The position numbers were made by a program, and so were the translations under genes. Below are positions 18,904 through 27,527 of a DNA stretch of 49,834 bases, in pieces; positions within the stretch are counted from its first letter, which is position 1, and each line of letters opens with the position of its first letter. Source of the DNA: Maribacter aquivivus (GTDB taxonomy: Bacteria; Bacteroidota; Bacteroidia; Flavobacteriales; Flavobacteriaceae). The stretch covers positions 1-49,834 of the forward strand of contig NZ_FQZX01000006.1 in the NCBI RefSeq assembly GCF_900142175.1. Reading direction: 5' to 3'. Below the pieces are notes generated by a model, which saw nothing but the letters and a program-made list of their open reading frames with translations, ran no database searches and had not been told where the DNA came from.

Positions 18904-19596
18904 CTATTCAAAAGTAAAATTGATGAAAAGACCACGAGTTTTTAAAGATTCAATATTTCCGGTCCAAGGACTATTTGGGTCTTGATCTGGTACTAGTTCA
19001 TCGGTTAAGGCAAAAACACCTCGTATGGATGGAGTGAATTTAAAGTATTCCAAATAAAAATCTATGCCAAAACCTAGTTCGTAATTATAAACCCATTTTT
19101 TCATTCTAAAAGTACCAGAGCTGTTATCATCTAGACTTTCTTCATTACTACCTAGATTTAAACTACGTGAGCCACCAGCTAATAAAAATGGTTTAAAATT
19201 CCCGAATCTTCGTGTACTTGCTTTAAGTAGAACAGGAAAATTTATATAAGTAGATTTAACTTCTCGAATAGCATCACGTTCATCATCAAAGCCAGGAAAA
19301 CCCATTAATCTTGATCCGTAATGTAGACCTGGTTCAAAGCGCAGGTCTAAAAATTCATTAAGTCGCAGTTCGCCAATCAATCCAACATTAAATCCAAAAC
19401 TTTTGCTAACTAAGACATCTTGTGCATTTTCCTTGTATTCAATTTTGAAATCATACTGATTTAAACCTAAGAAATAACCCCAGTTAATGAGTTTTTTATC
19501 CTCGTTCTGTTTGTTCAATATGGGACTTTCGTTGAATTGAGCACTCAATATATTCGTTATCAACAACGTTAGGCTTATAAAAAACCACTTCTTCAT
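18904..19596 (-). CDS. porT: PorT-family type IX secretion/gliding outer-membrane protein
   Basis: Read from MKKWFFISLTLLITNILSAQ, a clean Sec signal peptide, giving 230 residues; the ORF extends 10 codons upstream without sense. The mature part is a small outer-membrane barrel of the PorT family (GYFLGLNQYDFKIEY, FNVGLIGELRLNEFLDLRFE, EPGLHYGSRLMGF, YINFPVLLKASTRRFGNFKP). PorT/SprT is needed for type IX secretion and gliding in Porphyromonas and Flavobacterium. The location just downstream of ubiE is the usual one in Bacteroidota, which supports the call beyond the barrel alone. It lies 48 bp past the ubiE stop on the same strand, so the two are likely co-transcribed. Confidence 0.85.
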   Translation of the reverse strand: MKKWFFISLTLLITNILSAQFNESPILNKQNEDKKLINWGYFLGLNQYDFKIEYKENAQDVLVSKSFGFNVGLIGELRLNEFLDLRFEPGLHYGSRLMGFPGFDDERDAIREVKSTYINFPVLLKASTRRFGNFKPFLLAGGSRSLNLGSNEESLDDNSSGTFRMKKWVYNYELGFGIDFYLEYFKFTPSIRGVFALTDELVPDQDPNSPWTGNIESLKTRGLFINFTFE

Positions 19597-19644
19597 ATAT
19601 GCTGGTTTACGATTGTAAAACGTCAAATATATATTGTGAGTATG

Positions 19645-20388
19645 CTAAAAATAAATATTAGCCTTTTTCGCAACATAAATTGATGCAACCCCAAATGTTT
19701 GAGGTTTATTCGTTACATCTATAAACCCAATTTCGCGTAAAATATTGTTGAAATTTTCGCCATGTGGAAAAACAGAAGCAGATTCGCTTAAATAGCCATA
19801 AGCAGAATCGTCTTTCGAGAATAATTTTCCTATTAGTGGGAGTATATTTTTAGTATAAAAGCTATAGCCTTGTCTGTAAGGCGTTTTGGTAGGTACAGAA
19901 GTTTCTAAAACAACCAACGTGCCATTTGGTTTTAAGACACGTAGAATTTCTGCCATACCGGTATTCAAAGTTTCAAAATTTCTTACTCCAAAAGAAACAG
20001 TTACGGCATCAAAAGAATTGTCTTCGAAAGTTAGTTTCTCACTATCACCAACAACCATTTCAATAGTGCTGTTTAGTTTTTTATCGGTGACTTTGTCTTT
20101 ACCAACAGCTAGCATGCCTGGAGAAATATCTAGACCTACAATCTTTTTTGCACCTGTTTTAACAAGAGCAATTGCTAGATCTCCTGTACCTGTAGCAATG
20201 TCCAGAATAGATTGTGGTTTTTCTTTTTTTAATATTTCAACAACTTTTTTACGCCATTTAATATCTATGCCAAACGATATTACGCGGTTTAGACCGTCAT
20301 AATTTTTAGAGATAGTATCGAACATTTTAGTAACCTGTTCCTTTTTTCCCAGGTTAGAATCTTTATATGGCGTAACTTTTTGGGGCAT
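19645..20388 (-). CDS. ubiE: Demethylmenaquinone methyltransferase (UbiE/MenG)
   Basis: SAM-dependent C-methyltransferase for the last step of menaquinone synthesis. Family signatures are [20 protein letters not shown] near the N-terminus, the SAM-binding [14 protein letters not shown] (about 61-74), and [11 protein letters not shown] followed by [12 protein letters not shown]. At 247 residues it is of normal length. Menaquinone is the acceptor that the Na+-NQR encoded later in the window would reduce in such organisms. It heads a ubiE-porT pair with the promoter element TATATTTG at 20415-20408, 20 bases before the start. Confidence 0.95.
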   Translation of the reverse strand: MPQKVTPYKDSNLGKKEQVTKMFDTISKNYDGLNRVISFGIDIKWRKKVVEILKKEKPQSILDIATGTGDLAIALVKTGAKKIVGLDISPGMLAVGKDKVTDKKLNSTIEMVVGDSEKLTFEDNSFDAVTVSFGVRNFETLNTGMAEILRVLKPNGTLVVLETSVPTKTPYRQGYSFYTKNILPLIGKLFSKDDSAYGYLSESASVFPHGENFNNILREIGFIDVTNKPQTFGVASIYVAKKANIYF

Positions 20389-20407
20389 TTTATTGCTATT
20401 TTTTTGG

Positions 20408-20415
20408 CAAATATA
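20408..20415 (-). promoter_or_regulatory. ubiE promoter -7 element
   Basis: TATATTTG on the minus strand, an exact TAnnTTTG match 20 bases before the ubiE ATG, implying a leader of about 12 nt. No good -33 box is apparent. Confidence 0.45.
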
Positions 20416-20508
20416 CGATATAGCTAGTGCTTTATTCCTTTTTAACCATTTAGGTTGGTTGTTGATGGTTAAAGAATTGAAAATAAAGAATAAACTAATT
20501 TAATTATG

Positions 20509-20516
20509 TAATTTTG
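20509..20516 (+). promoter_or_regulatory. trkA promoter -7 element
   Basis: TAATTTTG on the plus strand, an exact TAnnTTTG match 100 bases before the trkA ATG, giving a leader of about 94 nt. No -33 box was identified. Confidence 0.35.
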
Positions 20517-20616
20517 CCCCATAATAAATGCTATATATTTCAACACTACTTTTAAGTATATATAATAGTTAAGAGAAGAAAATTAGTGCTTGATAATTAG
20601 CGGTCTAATAAAATAA

Positions 20617-21966
20617 ATGAAGATTATAATTGCTGGTGCTGGGGAAGTAGGCTTTCATTTAGCCAAGTTACTCTCTTATGAATCACAGGATATTACCTTA
20701 ATCGATTCTAAAAAAGAAAGTCTTGCTTACGCAGATAATCATCTAGATATTCGAGTTTTAAAAGGTGATGCAACTTCTATTGCGGTATTAAATGATGCTC
20801 AGGTAAAAGATTCAGATTTGGTTATTGCAGTAACTTCTTCAGAAACTACGAACTTAACACTTTGCATGCTGGCTAAGCAATTAGGCTGTAAGCGAACTAT
20901 TGCCAGAATATCGAATACAGAGTTTATTAAGAATAAAGATTTATTGAGGTTTTCAGATTTAGGTATCGATGAGTTGATATCTCCGGAAGCTTTGGCAGCA
21001 ACTGAAATTCAGATGCTTTTAAATAAATCTGCGTTTAATGATACTTATGAATTTGAAGATGGAGAGTTGATCATGGTAGGTGTATCATTATTGAAGTCGG
21101 CACCATTTGTAGGTAAGCAAGTAAAAGAAGCGGCTAAGATTTTTCCAGAATTACACTTTATGCCAATTGCATTACAGCGAACAGGTACTCAGTATACGGT
21201 AATACCTAGAGGTGATACTGTATTTAAAGAAGGTGATCAAGTGTATTTTATAACCGTAAAAAAAGGTGTAGATGAGCTTTATAAATTAACCGGAAAGAAA
21301 AAAGCCGAAATCAAGAATGTAATGATTCTTGGAGGAAGTAAAGTAGGTTATAAAACAGCTAGAGATCTATGTGCTAACAAATTCAACGTAAAGTTGATAG
21401 AAAAAAACAAAGAAAAAGCCTTTGATTTAGCAGATGAGTTGCCAAATGCACTTGTAATTAATGGTGATGGCAGAAATGTTGAATTGTTAGATGAAGAGAG
21501 TTTAGAATCTATGGATGCCTTTATTGCGGTAACTGGAAATTCTGAAACGAATATTATGTCTTGCTTGGTAGCAAAATCAAAGTATATAAAAAAGACGATA
21601 GCCCTAGTTGAGAATATGGATTATTTTCAGCTCTCTCATTCTATTGGTATTGATACATTGATCAACAAAAAACTTTTAGCGGCTAATAATATTTTTAGGC
21701 ATATACGAAAAGGAGAGGTTGTTGCCTTAATGCGTTTGAATAATTTAAATGCTGAGATTTTGGAATTTATAGTAAAAAAGAATTCAAAAGTAACCGGTGC
21801 AACAATTAGGGAGCTAGATTTTCCGAAAGCGGCTACTATTGGTGGTGTTGTTAGGGATGGTGTTGGGCATATTGCACTTGGTGGATTTAAAATCCAAGAA
21901 GGTGACCGAGTAGTAGTTTGTTGTTTGCCAAACGAAATTCAAAAAATAGAACGAATGTTCCTGTAA
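20617..21966 (+). CDS. trkA: Trk potassium uptake regulator TrkA
   Basis: A 449-residue cytosolic NAD(H)-binding subunit that gates TrkH. It has the typical duplicated structure: RCK-N Rossmann fold 1 starts MKIIIAGAGEVGFHLAKLL, followed by an RCK-C domain. Rossmann fold 2 starts NVMILGGSKVGYKTARDL near residue 228, followed by a second RCK-C. Each GxGxxG-type motif ends with an acidic residue (LIDSKKE, LIEKNKE), consistent with NAD binding. The trkH ATG follows after one base, so they form a two-gene operon. The partner TrkH makes the K+ uptake function clear. Confidence 0.96.
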   Translation: MKIIIAGAGEVGFHLAKLLSYESQDITLIDSKKESLAYADNHLDIRVLKGDATSIAVLNDAQVKDSDLVIAVTSSETTNLTLCMLAKQLGCKRTIARISNTEFIKNKDLLRFSDLGIDELISPEALAATEIQMLLNKSAFNDTYEFEDGELIMVGVSLLKSAPFVGKQVKEAAKIFPELHFMPIALQRTGTQYTVIPRGDTVFKEGDQVYFITVKKGVDELYKLTGKKKAEIKNVMILGGSKVGYKTARDLCANKFNVKLIEKNKEKAFDLADELPNALVINGDGRNVELLDEESLESMDAFIAVTGNSETNIMSCLVAKSKYIKKTIALVENMDYFQLSHSIGIDTLINKKLLAANNIFRHIRKGEVVALMRLNNLNAEILEFIVKKNSKVTGATIRELDFPKAATIGGVVRDGVGHIALGGFKIQEGDRVVVCCLPNEIQKIERMFL

Positions 21967-21967
21967 G

Positions 21968-23461
21968 ATGCGGCTTAATTTAAGAATCATAATTCATATA
22001 ATGGGGCTTCTATTGCTGTGCAATGGGGGCTTTATGCTTTTGGCAGCTGTTGTTAGTGGTGTATATCAAGACGGGGCTACTTTGAGTATAGCTTTGGCAT
22101 CTATAAGCACAATGTTTGTAGGGGTTTTTATGATGTACTATACTAGAGGTCATAAAAAGGAAGTAAAGCAGAAAGAAGGCTATATTATTGTAACCTTCGG
22201 GTGGATAGTGATGTCTATTTCTGGTATGCTGCCTTATTTGTTTTCAGGGGCTATACCTACGGTAACAAATGCTTTTTTTGAAACCATTTCTGGTTATACA
22301 ACCACCGGAGCTTCAATTATGGATGATATAGAAGCGATGCCAGAAGGTATTTTGTTTTGGAGAAGTTTAACCCACTGGATTGGTGGTATGGGTATCATCG
22401 TTTTGGCGATTGCCATATTACCATTGTTGGGAATAGGAGGTATGCAGTTGTTTTCTGCGGAGGCACCGGGACCTACAGGAGATAAATTACATCCAAGAAT
22501 TACAGATACGGCAAAACGTTTGTGGTTAATTTATTTCGGGTATACTGTAGCAGAAACTATTTTACTTCAAGTAGCGGGAATGTCATTTTTTGATGCTATC
22601 AATCACGCTATGGCAACGCTATCTACTGGTGGTTTTTCAACTAAAAATGCAAGTGTAGCACATTGGAATGATCAACCTGTCATTCAATATATCATCATAT
22701 TCTTTATGTTTCTGGCAGGTAGTAATTTTGTACTTAGCTATTTTGCCTTTAAAGGAAAAGTTCAGAAAGTAATACAAGATGAAGAGTTTAAATACTACGC
22801 AGGTTTTACGATTGTTTTTACTATTATCGTGGCGCTGGTAGTGTATTACCAAGCTAATATTACAGAGCTTACTCCTGGTTACCCTATGGTTTTAGGTAAG
22901 GCAGAAAGCGCATTCAGGCATTCGCTATTTCAAATTATCTCCGTGATTACGACAACAGGTTTTGTAAGTGCAGATTTTACGCAGTGGACACCTTTCTTGA
23001 CGGTGTTTTTCTTTGGATTGTTCTTCTTAGGAGGGTCGGCGGGATCAACTGCAGGTGGTATAAAAGTAATGCGACACTTATTGATTATAAAGAATGGTGT
23101 GTTGGAGTTTAAGCGAACTTTGCATACTAATGCCATTATACCTGTACGATATAACAATAAGACTGTAAAAGAGAAAATAGTTTATAATATTATAGGATTC
23201 TTTGTACTGTACATGCTACTCTTTATTATTGGAGCTTTAGTTTTGGGCTTTTTAGGATTAGATTTTGAATCTGCCATTGGGGGTGCTGCATCATCTTTGG
23301 GTAATGTTGGTCCGGCGTTAGGAAGTTTGAATCCGGTGAGTAATTTTAATAGTTTACCCGATTTGGCAAAGTGGTGGTGCGGTTTTTTAATGTTGGCAGG
23401 TAGATTAGAACTTTTTACGGTACTGATATTATTGACCCCATATTTTTGGAAAAGAACTTAG
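21968..23461 (+). CDS. trkH: Trk potassium transporter, pore subunit TrkH
   Basis: A 497-residue inner-membrane K+ transporter. All four pore-loop filter sequences of the MPM superfamily are visible: TTTGAS, STGGFS, TTTGFV and SLGNVGP, each with the key glycine. About ten to twelve hydrophobic segments surround them. The stretch HWIGGMGIIVLAIAILPLLG is highly conserved in TrkH. It follows trkA with a 1-bp gap and is closed by a hairpin terminator. K+ uptake regulated by TrkA would serve osmotic balance. Confidence 0.96.
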   Translation: MRLNLRIIIHIMGLLLLCNGGFMLLAAVVSGVYQDGATLSIALASISTMFVGVFMMYYTRGHKKEVKQKEGYIIVTFGWIVMSISGMLPYLFSGAIPTVTNAFFETISGYTTTGASIMDDIEAMPEGILFWRSLTHWIGGMGIIVLAIAILPLLGIGGMQLFSAEAPGPTGDKLHPRITDTAKRLWLIYFGYTVAETILLQVAGMSFFDAINHAMATLSTGGFSTKNASVAHWNDQPVIQYIIIFFMFLAGSNFVLSYFAFKGKVQKVIQDEEFKYYAGFTIVFTIIVALVVYYQANITELTPGYPMVLGKAESAFRHSLFQIISVITTTGFVSADFTQWTPFLTVFFFGLFFLGGSAGSTAGGIKVMRHLLIIKNGVLEFKRTLHTNAIIPVRYNNKTVKEKIVYNIIGFFVLYMLLFIIGALVLGFLGLDFESAIGGAASSLGNVGPALGSLNPVSNFNSLPDLAKWWCGFLMLAGRLELFTVLILLTPYFWKRT

Positions 23462-23481
23462 GTTTAATGAAAGTATAAAGC

Positions 23482-23520
23482 ATAAAAAAGTCCCTTCGAA
23501 TGAAGGGGCTTTTTTATTAT
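23482..23520. terminator. Convergent terminator between trkH and the aminotransferase gene
   Basis: AAAAAAGTCCCTTC pairs with GAAGGGGCTTTTTT (one G-T position) around a short loop. A/T tracts on both sides let it act for both converging transcripts. Confidence 0.8.
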
Positions 23521-23536
23521 ATGATTTAGCTGAGGT

Positions 23537-24727
23537 TTATTTCAGCGCTTCTTTTATTCTTGATATCGCTTCTTTAATTTCTTTTACCGATGCAGCATAA
23601 GAAATACGGATGCAATTGCCATTTCCAAAAGCATCACCGGTTACGGTTGCAACGTTAGCTGCTTCTAAAATGTACATTGAGAAATCTGAAGCATTATTGA
23701 TAGTTGTACCATTGAATGTTTTGCCAAAATAAGCGGTTACATCTGGGTAAACATAAAAAGCACCTTCTGGCTCATTACATTTAAATCCTTCAATATCGTT
23801 TAGCAAGCCCAAAATAAGTTTACGTCTTTCTTTAAATTCATCTACCATGTATTTAATACGGTCTGGCGATTCTTCTAAAGCAGTAATTACAGCACGCTGA
23901 GCAATACAATTTGCGCCACTGGTAACTTGACCTTGTAGTTTGTTGGTTGCGCGAGCTATGTAAGCAGGTGCACCAATATAGCCAATACGCCATCCGGTCA
24001 TCGCAAATGCTTTTGCAACTCCGTTTACGGTAACCGTGCGATCAAACATATCTTCAAATTCTGCCATCGAAGCATGTGCGGTAACACCATAATTGATATG
24101 CTCGTAAATTTCATCGCTTACCACAATAATTTGTGGGTGATTTTTTAAAACATCTGCAAGTGCACGTAATTCTTTTTTGCTATAAATTGATCCGCTTGGG
24201 TTGCAAGGAGAGCTATACCATAACATTCTTGTTTTAGGTGTAATAGCAGCCTCTAACTGTTCCGGGGTCATTTTAAAATCGTTCTCTAAAGAAGTAGGTA
24301 CTTCTACAGGTACGCCATCTGCTAATTTTACAATATCACTATAGCTAACCCAGTAAGGGCATGGCAAAATAACTTCATCACCAGGGTTTAGAATAACCTG
24401 TGCAACGTTATATAAAGATTGTTTAGCACCCGTTGAGACAACAATTTGTGGTAGTTCGTATGATAGGTTGTTATCTCTTTTAAATTTAGTGATAATAGCC
24501 TTTTTTAAATCTACATAACCATCAACAGGTGTGTAAGAATTGTAATCGTCTTTTACTGCTTGAATCGCAGCATCTTTAATATAATCTGGAGTATTAAAAT
24601 CTGGTTCGCCTAAGCTTAAACCAATAATATCTTTTCCTTGTGCTCTTAATTCACGGGCCTTAGCGGCCATTTCCAAAGTAGCTGACGGTGTAACGCTGTT
24701 TATTCTGTCCGAAAGTTGATTGCTCAT
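23537..24727 (-). CDS. Class I pyridoxal-phosphate aminotransferase, aspartate aminotransferase type
   Basis: A 396-residue aminotransferase of subgroup Ib (the AspC/AspB-like type found in many bacteria). Motifs are LSLGEPDFNTPDYI near residue 38, YTPVDGYVDLKKAI, WYSSPCNPSGSIYSK, the cofactor-binding SDEIYEHINY, and VNGVAKAFAMTGWRIGYIG with the PLP lysine. FYVYPDVTAYFG lies near the C-terminus. The likely reaction is aspartate plus 2-oxoglutarate to oxaloacetate plus glutamate, though prephenate or other substrates occur in this subgroup. It lies 15 bp downstream of the desaturase gene, so they are probably co-transcribed, without a clear metabolic link. Confidence 0.93.
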   Translation of the reverse strand: MSNQLSDRINSVTPSATLEMAAKARELRAQGKDIIGLSLGEPDFNTPDYIKDAAIQAVKDDYNSYTPVDGYVDLKKAIITKFKRDNNLSYELPQIVVSTGAKQSLYNVAQVILNPGDEVILPCPYWVSYSDIVKLADGVPVEVPTSLENDFKMTPEQLEAAITPKTRMLWYSSPCNPSGSIYSKKELRALADVLKNHPQIIVVSDEIYEHINYGVTAHASMAEFEDMFDRTVTVNGVAKAFAMTGWRIGYIGAPAYIARATNKLQGQVTSGANCIAQRAVITALEESPDRIKYMVDEFKERRKLILGLLNDIEGFKCNEPEGAFYVYPDVTAYFGKTFNGTTINNASDFSMYILEAANVATVTGDAFGNGNCIRISYAASVKEIKEAISRIKEALK

Positions 24728-24742
24728 GGTTGCTCTTAATTT

Positions 24743-25843
24743 CTAGTATTGTAATGTAGGCTCCTTGCCTAATTCTTTTAAATGTTTAAAATGCGAAATT
24801 ATAGCTTTTCTAGTAGTTTTATACTCGTGATATGGTAAATTAAATTCCTGTGCCGTTTGTTTCACAATTTTCGAAATATTTGTGTAATGTACGTGACTAA
24901 TGTTCGGGAATATATGGTGTTCAACTTGGTGATTTAAACCACCTGTAAACCAATTTACAATCTTGTTTTTAGTGCCGAAGTTTACAGTAGTGAACAATTG
25001 GTGAATTGCCCATGTATTTTTCATAGTACCAGATTCATCAGGTAATGGTGTGTCAGCATCATCTACAATATGAGCTAATTGAAATACAACACTTAATATT
25101 ACCCCTGCAACATAATGCATTAAAAAGAAGCCGATTAAGATTTTCCACCATGCAATATCTAAAATCAACATTGGTAATACGATCCAAATAGTTACGTAAA
25201 GTAATTTTGTAATAATTAGAGTGCTCCAGTTCATTCTAGCACTTGGTAATTTACCGTAAGATAATTTACGTTTCATGTAGCGATACATCTGTTGAAAATC
25301 TGTAGTAATTGCCCAGTTAAAAGTTAGCAAGCCATAAAGAAGTACCGAGTAGAAATGTTGAAATCTATGGTGTTTTTTCCATTCTGCATGTTTAGAGAAA
25401 CGTAAAATTCTACCCGCTTCCATATCTTCATCATGTTCATGAATGTTGGTGTATGTATGGTGAAGTACATTGTGTTGTACCTGCCAGTTGTATACATTAC
25501 CTGCAAGAATGTAGATACTACTCCCCATTAACTTGTTTACCCATTTCTTGTTGGAGTATGCGCCATGGTTACCATCATGCATTACGTTCATGCCAACGCC
25601 GGCCATGCCAATACCCATAACTATGGTTAATAGAAAATTAGCCCAATTAGGTAGGCCTAATGTCAGTATTAAAAAATAAGGGGCAAGAAAAAGAGCAAAC
25701 ATAACTACAGTCTTAAGATGTAATTTCCAGTTGCCTGTTTTCTTTAATTTATTTGTTTTGAAATAATCGTTAACTCTACTGTTCAAAGTTTTAAAAAACT
25801 TTGCAGAATCTGTTCTTGGAAAACGAATGGTATTTTGTTCCAT
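24743..25843 (-). CDS. Membrane fatty acid (acyl-CoA/acyl-lipid) desaturase
   Basis: A 366-residue di-iron desaturase in the membrane. The three histidine boxes are present: HDGNHGAY (about residue 88), HNVLHHTYTN with HxxHH (about 124), and NHQVEHHIFPN with QxxHH (about 307). The QxxHH third box is typical of front-end or delta-5/delta-6/delta-9-type enzymes, but no cytochrome b5 domain is fused. Four or more hydrophobic helices flank the boxes. The position and substrate of the double bond cannot be decided here. Such enzymes adjust membrane fluidity, often in the cold. A TATATTTG element lies about 110 bases upstream. Confidence 0.93.
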   Translation of the reverse strand: MEQNTIRFPRTDSAKFFKTLNSRVNDYFKTNKLKKTGNWKLHLKTVVMFALFLAPYFLILTLGLPNWANFLLTIVMGIGMAGVGMNVMHDGNHGAYSNKKWVNKLMGSSIYILAGNVYNWQVQHNVLHHTYTNIHEHDEDMEAGRILRFSKHAEWKKHHRFQHFYSVLLYGLLTFNWAITTDFQQMYRYMKRKLSYGKLPSARMNWSTLIITKLLYVTIWIVLPMLILDIAWWKILIGFFLMHYVAGVILSVVFQLAHIVDDADTPLPDESGTMKNTWAIHQLFTTVNFGTKNKIVNWFTGGLNHQVEHHIFPNISHVHYTNISKIVKQTAQEFNLPYHEYKTTRKAIISHFKHLKELGKEPTLQY

Positions 25844-25952
25844 AATTAGGTAATCTTTTACTTAATATTTTGTAATTGAATCTATAATAGTTTGATAGCT
25901 TAATTAAAAGCTAAATCTTTGCATCAGTGAAAATACTAATATTATCTATTTA

Positions 25953-25960
25953 CAAATATA
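25953..25960 (-). promoter_or_regulatory. Possible desaturase promoter -7 element
   Basis: TATATTTG on the minus strand matches TAnnTTTG exactly. It lies 110 bases before the desaturase ATG and 3 bases from the divergent rsmG start codon, so it would give a leader near 100 nt. The long leader lowers confidence. Confidence 0.3.
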
Positions 25961-25963
25961 CGC

Positions 25964-26599
25964 ATGACTGTTGAAATCATATTTGAAAATTTTCCCAATT
26001 TATCTGAAGATCAGAAACAAAACTTCATAAAATTAGAGGAACTATATAAAGATTGGAATCAAAAAATTAATGTCGTTTCAAGAAAAGACATAGATGAACT
26101 CTATTTAAGACATGTTTTGCATTCTTTGGGAATAGCAAAATTCATCACTTTTAAAGATGGTTCATCTATACTAGATGTTGGTACCGGAGGTGGTTTTCCT
26201 GGAATTCCATTAGCTATTTTATTTCCTGAAGTCCATTTTACTTTAGTTGACTCTATAGGTAAGAAGATTAAAGTAGTTAATGAGGTAGTTGAAGGTTTGC
26301 AACTAACCAATGTTACTACCATAAACGCGCGAGTAGAGGAGATACCTGGTCAATTCGATTTTATTGTCAGTAGGGCTGTTGCCGCGATGCCGACTTTTGT
26401 GCATTGGATAAAAGGGAAAATTAAAAAGGAATCTAAACACCCTATTCGTAATGGAATATTATACTTAAAAGGTGGTGATTTAAATGAGGAATTAAAAGAT
26501 TATAGAACCGCTGAGGTTTACAATTTGACCGATTATTTTAAAGAAGATTTCTTTGAAACAAAGAAAATGGTCTACTTGCCTCTAAAGTTTAAAGGATAA
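25964..26599 (+). CDS. rsmG: 16S rRNA (guanine(527)-N7)-methyltransferase
   Basis: A 211-residue GidB/RsmG enzyme that makes m7G527 in 16S rRNA; loss in other bacteria gives low-level streptomycin resistance. Motifs are LYKDWNQKINVVSRKD near residue 28, RHVLHSLG, the SAM site ILDVGTGGGFPGIPLAILF (about 68-86), and FIVSRAVAAMPTF. Length is normal. It is divergent from the desaturase gene and monocistronic. A converging 38-codon ORF begins beyond its 3' end on the other strand. Confidence 0.95.
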   Translation: MTVEIIFENFPNLSEDQKQNFIKLEELYKDWNQKINVVSRKDIDELYLRHVLHSLGIAKFITFKDGSSILDVGTGGGFPGIPLAILFPEVHFTLVDSIGKKIKVVNEVVEGLQLTNVTTINARVEEIPGQFDFIVSRAVAAMPTFVHWIKGKIKKESKHPIRNGILYLKGGDLNEELKDYRTAEVYNLTDYFKEDFFETKKMVYLPLKFKG

Positions 26600-26609
26600 C
26601 AGCATAAAA

Positions 26610-26726
26610 TTATAGTAGAAAAGCACCGTAATAAGCCTTTTTGTATTTGCGAGCAAACTCTTTTAGATAGTTCCAAGTTTGAGTAGGAGTGCTTATTAAA
26701 TGTAATCTTATATTTTTAGTAGTCAT
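26610..26726 (-). CDS. Possible 38-residue small protein
   Basis: An uninterrupted reading frame from ATG at 26726 to TAA at 26610, too short for standard gene calling. The product begins MTTKNIRLHLIST and continues TQTWNYLKEFARKYKKAYYG before a hydrophobic end (AFLL). It is basic and aromatic (K, R, Y, W), with a likely amphipathic helix in the middle and no signal peptide. I do not recognise the family. It fills an otherwise empty gap between rsmG and the dinB-like gene. No exact TAnnTTTG promoter or Shine-Dalgarno site precedes it. The amino-acid composition looks coding, but chance cannot be ruled out. Confidence 0.42.
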   Translation of the reverse strand: MTTKNIRLHLISTPTQTWNYLKEFARKYKKAYYGAFLL

Positions 26727-26844
26727 AAGTTATTGATTTTAAATGAAGTACAAATCTCGCTAAATTACTATTAGTTTACAATTAATTAACGTTAAATTTA
26801 CATTGATATTGTGTGAGTAAAGTGTTAATACTTCTAAAATCATA

Positions 26845-26886
26845 AAAAAAAACGCCCATCAACTATGTGTCGATGGGCGTTTTTTG
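26845..26886 (-). terminator. Terminator downstream of the DinB-fold gene
   Basis: Perfect 13-bp stem (26848-26860 with 26872-26884), 11-base loop, with A/T tracts on both sides. It starts about 15 bases past the stop of the leftward dinB-like gene. Confidence 0.85.
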
Positions 26887-26901
26887 TATTTGTAAAATTG
26901 T

Positions 26902-27414
26902 TTATTTACTCCAAGGTGGAACAACTCCGTTTGTTCTTGCATAAGCAATAAGTTGACCTTTGTGTTCGCCATTATGTTCCATAATAGCTAGTAATCCGCC
27001 TAATTTATTCGACTTCATAAAACCGAAATCAACTTCTTCATTTAAAGAACCATCTTCAACTTTCGTAATGTTTTCTAATACAAATTCGTTAGATTTTTTA
27101 AGAGCTGCAATGATATTTTCTTTACCCGTAATTTTACCTAAGTTCATAACATCTACATCTTCAGGAGGAGCAAATCCTAATTTAGAGGCTAAAAAGTAAT
27201 TTCCGCCTGCAACGTGTAAAAGGGCTTCACCAACAGAGCTGATTCCTTCTGCCGGTCTCCAGTCGTATTTTTCTTCAGGAAAAGCTTCGGCAAGCTGTAT
27301 CACCTGAGATTGATTTCCGGTTAATACGGCTTTAATTGTGTTCTGAGTTAATTCTTCTTGTGCGTAAGAAAAGCATCCTGCAAATAAGAATGCTGCGAGT
27401 AGTAACTTTTTCAT
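26902..27414 (-). CDS. Exported DinB-superfamily protein
   Basis: A 170-residue four-helix-bundle protein of the DinB/YfiT-like superfamily. Residues 1-18 (MKKLLLAAFLFAGCFSYA) form a Sec signal peptide, so the domain acts in the periplasm. The metal-binding histidine triad of the fold is visible: LLHVAGGNYF (about residue 67), then HNGEHKGQLIAYAR with two histidines spaced HxxxH. The motif RTNGVVPPWS ends the protein. Most DinB-fold proteins are cytosolic thiol-dependent enzymes or unknown, so export is unusual in general but recurrent in Bacteroidota as I recall. It is monocistronic. The substrate is unknown. Confidence 0.85.
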   Translation of the reverse strand: MKKLLLAAFLFAGCFSYAQEELTQNTIKAVLTGNQSQVIQLAEAFPEEKYDWRPAEGISSVGEALLHVAGGNYFLASKLGFAPPEDVDVMNLGKITGKENIIAALKKSNEFVLENITKVEDGSLNEEVDFGFMKSNKLGGLLAIMEHNGEHKGQLIAYARTNGVVPPWSK

Positions 27415-27483
27415 AATTAGTGTGTTAAGGTTGTTAAAAGTATTATGTGATACTTGTAATGTAATATAAAAGAAGCGCTATGC

Positions 27484-27520
27484 CAAAAAAAAGGCTGAAT
27501 TTTAAATTCAGCCTTTTAAG
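27484..27520 (-). terminator. Terminator downstream of pruA
   Basis: AAAAGGCTGAATTT pairs with AAATTCAGCCTTTT almost without loop. A run of T follows on the minus strand. It lies 10 bases past the pruA stop. Confidence 0.85.
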
Positions 27521-27527
27521 TTATTTT

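Noticed and set aside
19886..20302. 138-codon ORF antisense to ubiE.
   Set aside because: It is a shadow of a strongly conserved gene and shows no motif.
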